From contig JAFKMU010000038.1 in NCBI GenBank assembly GCA_017305195.1, positions 62,001 to 126,000 of the forward strand: DNA of 64,000 nucleotides, written 5' to 3'. Below the pieces are notes generated by a model that ran no database searches, was not told the DNA's origin, and saw only the letters and a program-made list of their open reading frames with translations. Shown one piece after another: positions 60,742-64,000 of the stretch (its first letter is position 1; each line of letters begins with the position of its first letter). Origin of the DNA: Verrucomicrobiota bacterium (lineage in GTDB: Bacteria; Verrucomicrobiota; Verrucomicrobiia; Chthoniobacterales; Terrimicrobiaceae). The position numbers were made by a program, and so were the translations under genes.

Positions 60742-61404
60742 ATGCTCCCCCCCGTCAATCCCGGCAAAGCAAGAGGGTTCACCTTGATCGAGCTGCTCGC
60801 GGCAGTAGCCATCGTGCTCTTCCTCGCGAGTCTGCTCTACGCAGGTGTCGGCCCCGTAATGGAAAACTCCCGCAAGGCGAAATGCGCGGGGCAGTTGCGC
60901 GCCATCTCGCACGCTGTGGCGCTGTACTCCGGAGATAACAACATGAACATCCCCCCCTCCTACGGCGGGGTGGCCGACCCGAAACAGACCTGGTGGTGGT
61001 ACAACTTTGACTCCCCGCTGGCCGCCTACGCGGGCAATGCCCAGACCTGGATGAAGATCACGATCTGCGACAAGAACAGGTCCCCGGCCAAGGTGAACGC
61101 GAGCGGGGTGCAAGGCTACCCGTACGCGGTGAACTACAACGTCATGCCCACCTACAATGCCCAGATCAACTTTACCGTGGTGAAGGCCAACCAGATCAGC
61201 AATCCCTCTCGCGTGATCCTCATGATGGACTCGGTCAAGGGCGACGACTGGGGATGGGGGTTCCGCGATGTGTCGCCGGAGTTCAAGAACTGGAACCGCG
61301 TCTCGGAAAACCACCTGGGCATGGCCAATGTCCTCTGGTGCGACGGCCATGTCTCGGCGATACGCAAGAGCGAGGTCCGCTCGGAAAACTGCCTCATCCA
61401 GTAG
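60742..61404 (+). CDS. Prepilin-type protein with H-X9-DG motif
   Basis: A 220-aa pseudopilin-like protein: leader MLPPVNPGKARG, then FTLIELLAAVAIVLFLASLL, with Gly directly before Phe as in classical type IV prepilins and Glu at mature position 5; CAGQLRAISHAVALYS; C-terminal H-X9-DG as HLGMANVLWCDG. ATG 60742 preferred to TTG 60736. It lies between the PL22-like and transporter genes, same strand, so co-transcription is likely. Confidence 0.92.
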   Translation: MLPPVNPGKARGFTLIELLAAVAIVLFLASLLYAGVGPVMENSRKAKCAGQLRAISHAVALYSGDNNMNIPPSYGGVADPKQTWWWYNFDSPLAAYAGNAQTWMKITICDKNRSPAKVNASGVQGYPYAVNYNVMPTYNAQINFTVVKANQISNPSRVILMMDSVKGDDWGWGFRDVSPEFKNWNRVSENHLGMANVLWCDGHVSAIRKSEVRSENCLIQ

Positions 61405-61412
61405 ATCGCAGG

Positions 61413-62825
61413 ATGAGGATTTCCGAAAAAGCCGCCCCGCCGCGATGTCGCCAGGAGGACGGGCTCCCAGGCAATGAGGCCGGAGCCGGGAAGGGAGAGC
61501 CCCGCTGGCGTGCGGGGACGCTGGCCTACACGTCCTCCGGGCTGTTCCTGCTCTTTGGCTGGCTGCTGCTGGGGGACTTTTCCTGGTCGATGCGCGAGCG
61601 TTCGGTCGCGCCGATGGCGCAGTGGTATCTCGGCCAGCTCGGCATCTCCAACCTGCTCTTTGCCCTGCTCACGGGGTCCATCCCGGCCCTCCTCGGGATC
61701 AGCATCGCGCCGATCGTGAGCGTGATGTCCGACCGGCACCGGGGGCCGCGAGGGCGGCGCATCCCGTTCCTGCTGATGACGACGCCCTTCGCCGCCGGGG
61801 CGATGATCGGGCTGGGACTCACGCCGCTGCTGGCGAGGGCCGTCACAGGCTGGCTGCCGGGGCTGGACGCGACGACGACGGCGCTTATCGGATTCTGCCT
61901 TTCGTGGACGATCTTTGAGATCGCGACGATCGCCGGGGGCGCGGTCTTTGGCGGGCTGCTCAATGACGTGGTGCCGCCGAGATTGATCGGGCGCTTTCAC
62001 GGGCTGTTTCGCGCGGTGAGCCTCATCGATGGCATCCTGTTCAACTATTGGCTGATGGGGCATACGCCGGGGTACTTCACACCGATCCTCGTGGGGCTGG
62101 GGCTTTTCTACGGAGTGTCGTTCATGCTGGTCTGCCTGAAGATCCGCGAGGGCAGCTACCCCCCTGTCGCCCCAGCCAGCCCGATGCACCGCAGCCCGGT
62201 GGCCGGGATCGCGGGCTACCTCAGGACGTGCTTTTCCAAGCCGTATTACGTCTCGGTGTTTCTCATGATGACCCTGGCGGCCCTGGCCTTCCTGCCGATG
62301 AACACCTTCGCCATCCGCTATGCGAGCCATCTGCATATCGGGATGGATGCCTATGGCAAGGTGGTTGCATTGACTTATCTCATCTCGCTCCTGCTCGCGT
62401 ATCCGCTCGGGTGGCTGGCCGATGTCTTTCATCCCCTGCGCGTCGGAGCGGTGACGCTCGGCCTGTACGCGGGCGCGATGCTATGGACGGCGAGCCGGGC
62501 GGCGACAGGTGAAGCCTTCCTGCCAGCCCTGCTGCTGCATGGGGTCTGCTCGGGCAGCTACTTCACCTGCTCCGCCTCGCTCGGCAACCGCCTGTACCCG
62601 GCCTCGCATTTCGCCCGGTACGCCTCGGCGGCGGGCATCCTGATCTCGCTTTCCGCCTTGTTTTTCCCGGTCGCAATGGGAGCCCTCATCGACTGGGGCG
62701 GAGGAGCGTATCACTGGGTGTTTCCCGCCGCGGGAGGCATCGCCCTTTGCGGCCTGGCGCTCACGGTGTCAGTGTACCGGCAGTTTCTCCGCCACGGCGG
62801 ACTCCAGAGCTATGCGGCTCCCTGA
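61413..62825 (+). CDS. MFS transporter, probably a GPH-type sugar symporter
   Basis: A 470-aa membrane protein with 12 predicted helices. The loop SDRHRGPRGRRIPF after helix 2 is the conserved DRxGRRxP segment of MFS/GPH sugar:cation symporters. An N-terminal cytoplasmic stretch of about 35 residues precedes helix 1. ATG 61413 follows an AGGATG context eight bases after the prepilin stop. It would import oligosaccharides or uronates released by the upstream enzymes; the substrate is inferred from context only. Confidence 0.87.
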   Translation: MRISEKAAPPRCRQEDGLPGNEAGAGKGEPRWRAGTLAYTSSGLFLLFGWLLLGDFSWSMRERSVAPMAQWYLGQLGISNLLFALLTGSIPALLGISIAPIVSVMSDRHRGPRGRRIPFLLMTTPFAAGAMIGLGLTPLLARAVTGWLPGLDATTTALIGFCLSWTIFEIATIAGGAVFGGLLNDVVPPRLIGRFHGLFRAVSLIDGILFNYWLMGHTPGYFTPILVGLGLFYGVSFMLVCLKIREGSYPPVAPASPMHRSPVAGIAGYLRTCFSKPYYVSVFLMMTLAALAFLPMNTFAIRYASHLHIGMDAYGKVVALTYLISLLLAYPLGWLADVFHPLRVGAVTLGLYAGAMLWTASRAATGEAFLPALLLHGVCSGSYFTCSASLGNRLYPASHFARYASAAGILISLSALFFPVAMGALIDWGGGAYHWVFPAAGGIALCGLALTVSVYRQFLRHGGLQSYAAP

Positions 62826-62841
62826 GATGAGAGGACCCAGC

Positions 62842-64000
62842 ATGTCATCAGCATATCAAGGAGCCGCGGCAACGGAATGCCGCAGCCCGGGAAACGGCAA
62901 TACATCCGCCCAGGCGCACCCCATCCGGATGGCGGTGGCGGGCATCGGCGGATTCGCCGACCTGCATCACCTCGCCCTGTCGAAACTGGAGGAAGAAAAC
63001 GCGGTGCACGTGGTGGCTGCCTGCGACCCGGCGCTGGAGGCTCTCGCGGCGCAATGCGAGGCCCATCGTTTCGGCAGCCGGGGGGTCGCGGCGTACAAGG
63101 ACTTTGAGACCATGCTCGCGCTCCATGCGCGGGAACTCGACGCTATCGCGATCTCCAGCCCCATCCCCTTTCATCGCGAGCATCACAGCATGAGCGTCGG
63201 CCTCGGGCTCGCCTGCTACCTGGAGAAGCCTCCCACGCTCGATCCCGAGGAGCTGGAGGACATGATCGCCACGGATCTGCCGGCGGCGCAGCCCACGGCG
63301 GTCGGGTTCAATCACATCTCCCAGCCGTGGCGGCTGCGCTTGAAAGAGCGGGTGCTGGCGGGAGAGTTTGGCCGCATCGTTGAGGTCGGGTTTTCGGGAT
63401 TCTGGCGTCGACCGATCGGGTATTTCGCACGGAATGGCTGGGCGGGGAAGCTGATGTTTGGCGACAAGATCCTGCTGGATTCCTGCTGCGGCAACGCCAT
63501 GTCGCATTATCTGCACAACATGCTCTTCCACGCAGGCACTGGAGGCTTGTGGGATTGGGCGCATCCGGTCGAGGTCGCCGCCGAGCTTTACCGTTCGAAT
63601 GACATCGAGAGCCCGGACACCATCTTTGCCCGGGGCACGCTGGAGGGAGGGACGCAGTTTCGCATCGCCGCCACCCATGCCTGCGAAACACGGCTGAGGC
63701 AGCGCGAGATCATCCGGTGCGCCGAGGCGCTGATCGAAATCCCGGAGGATGGATGCGGGACGATCTCGCGACGCGGCGAGATCATCGAGCGATTTCCCGC
63801 CGCCAGTCTCCCGCCGCCCGACCTGCTCCGAGAGAACCTGCGAGAGTATCTCGCCTTCCTGGCGGGAGAGCGCAGCCGGCCATCATCGACGCTGGCCGAC
63901 TGCCGCGCGTTTGTGTCTCTCAACGCCCGGCTGTATCTCGCCAGCTCCTGCATTCACCGGATCGATGACGCCCACCTCAGCCTGCTGGCGGCGGACGACT
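62842..64000 (+). CDS. Gfo/Idh/MocA family oxidoreductase (cut by right edge)
   Basis: ATG 62842, preceded by AGAGGA at a good distance, opens a frame that runs without stop to the right edge (386 residues). The N-terminal Rossmann domain has IRMAVAGIGGFADLHHLAL, then VVAACDP, then AIAISSPIPFHREH, and the catalytic-loop motif YLEKPPTLDP; the second domain begins around GEFGRIVEVGFSGFWRRP. Family members oxidise or reduce sugars and sugar acids with NAD(P). A short N-terminal extension of about 28 residues precedes the domain. It lies 16 bp after the transporter, completing the uptake and oxidation part of the locus. Confidence 0.87.
   Translation, partial: MSSAYQGAAATECRSPGNGNTSAQAHPIRMAVAGIGGFADLHHLALSKLEEENAVHVVAACDPALEALAAQCEAHRFGSRGVAAYKDFETMLALHARELDAIAISSPIPFHREHHSMSVGLGLACYLEKPPTLDPEELEDMIATDLPAAQPTAVGFNHISQPWRLRLKERVLAGEFGRIVEVGFSGFWRRPIGYFARNGWAGKLMFGDKILLDSCCGNAMSHYLHNMLFHAGTGGLWDWAHPVEVAAELYRSNDIESPDTIFARGTLEGGTQFRIAATHACETRLRQREIIRCAEALIEIPEDGCGTISRRGEIIERFPAASLPPPDLLRENLREYLAFLAGERSRPSSTLADCRAFVSLNARLYLASSCIHRIDDAHLSLLAADD

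Overview
The window is GC-rich, gene-dense bacterial DNA that I read as chromosomal DNA from a member of the Verrucomicrobiota (PVC group). Pointers are four prepilin-type proteins (three with the H-X9-DG C-terminal motif), five PEP-CTERM proteins, autotransporter-associated beta-strand repeat proteins, TIGR03790 and DUF2851 proteins, and many carbohydrate-active enzymes with LacI or AraC regulators. A Spartobacteria/Chthoniobacterales-like soil or gut polysaccharide degrader would fit, but no rRNA or other marker gene settles the taxon. I saw no tRNA, rRNA, CRISPR array, insertion sequence or phage gene.

Layout. 0-3.3 kb: end of an unknown gene, a prepilin, a PL22-like beta-propeller, a small protein and a nucleoside hydrolase, all rightward. 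3.3-7.9 kb: a secreted carboxypeptidase-regulatory-like protein and a tightly overlapping operon MBL hydrolase - TIGR03790 - DUF2851 (leftward), divergent from recN (7.9-9.6 kb). 9.65-11.46 kb: a visibly AT-richer two-gene cassette, an AAA/ABC-type ATPase overlapping a PIN-like nuclease gene, the best candidate here for an undescribed (defence-type) system. 11.5-14.7 kb: small genes including a YdeI-like protein, a stand-alone SecD-P1-like protein, a frameshifted secreted protein and a DUF1294 membrane protein. 14.7-18.2 kb: a leftward signalling operon (PAS kinase, receiver-kinase, LuxR-type regulator, 118-aa orphan). 18.5-29.1 kb: lipoprotein, small membrane proteins, a cysteine-rich PAS kinase, a trypsin-like protease, and a sugar isomerase/dehydrogenase pair divergent from an AraC regulator.

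29.1-39.6 kb: a nested inverted repeat, then a 2305-residue GH64-like/autotransporter-repeat/PEP-CTERM protein, a NYN-LOTUS protein and a second autotransporter-repeat protein. 39.8-41.9 kb: an APC permease and a small membrane-anchored protein. 42.0-49.3 kb: a probable alpha-galactoside utilisation operon (GH4, PEP-CTERM protein, GH110-like beta-helix, second beta-helix, prepilin) divergent from an AraC regulator. 49.4-64.0 kb: a second carbohydrate locus with prepilin, LacI regulator, PEP-CTERM protein, jelly-roll protein, GH39-like hydrolase, SGNH esterase, second LacI regulator, a PEP-CTERM protein and its anchor-less paralogue, PL22-like protein, prepilin, MFS transporter and a Gfo/Idh/MocA oxidoreductase cut by the right edge.

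The two carbohydrate loci share a plan: regulator, surface or secreted enzymes, PEP-CTERM proteins, a prepilin and sugar uptake or oxidation. The left-edge genes (prepilin plus PL22-like plus nucleoside hydrolase) look like the end of a third such locus. Two identical 13-bp palindromes flank the first LacI gene of the right-hand locus and are probably its operators.
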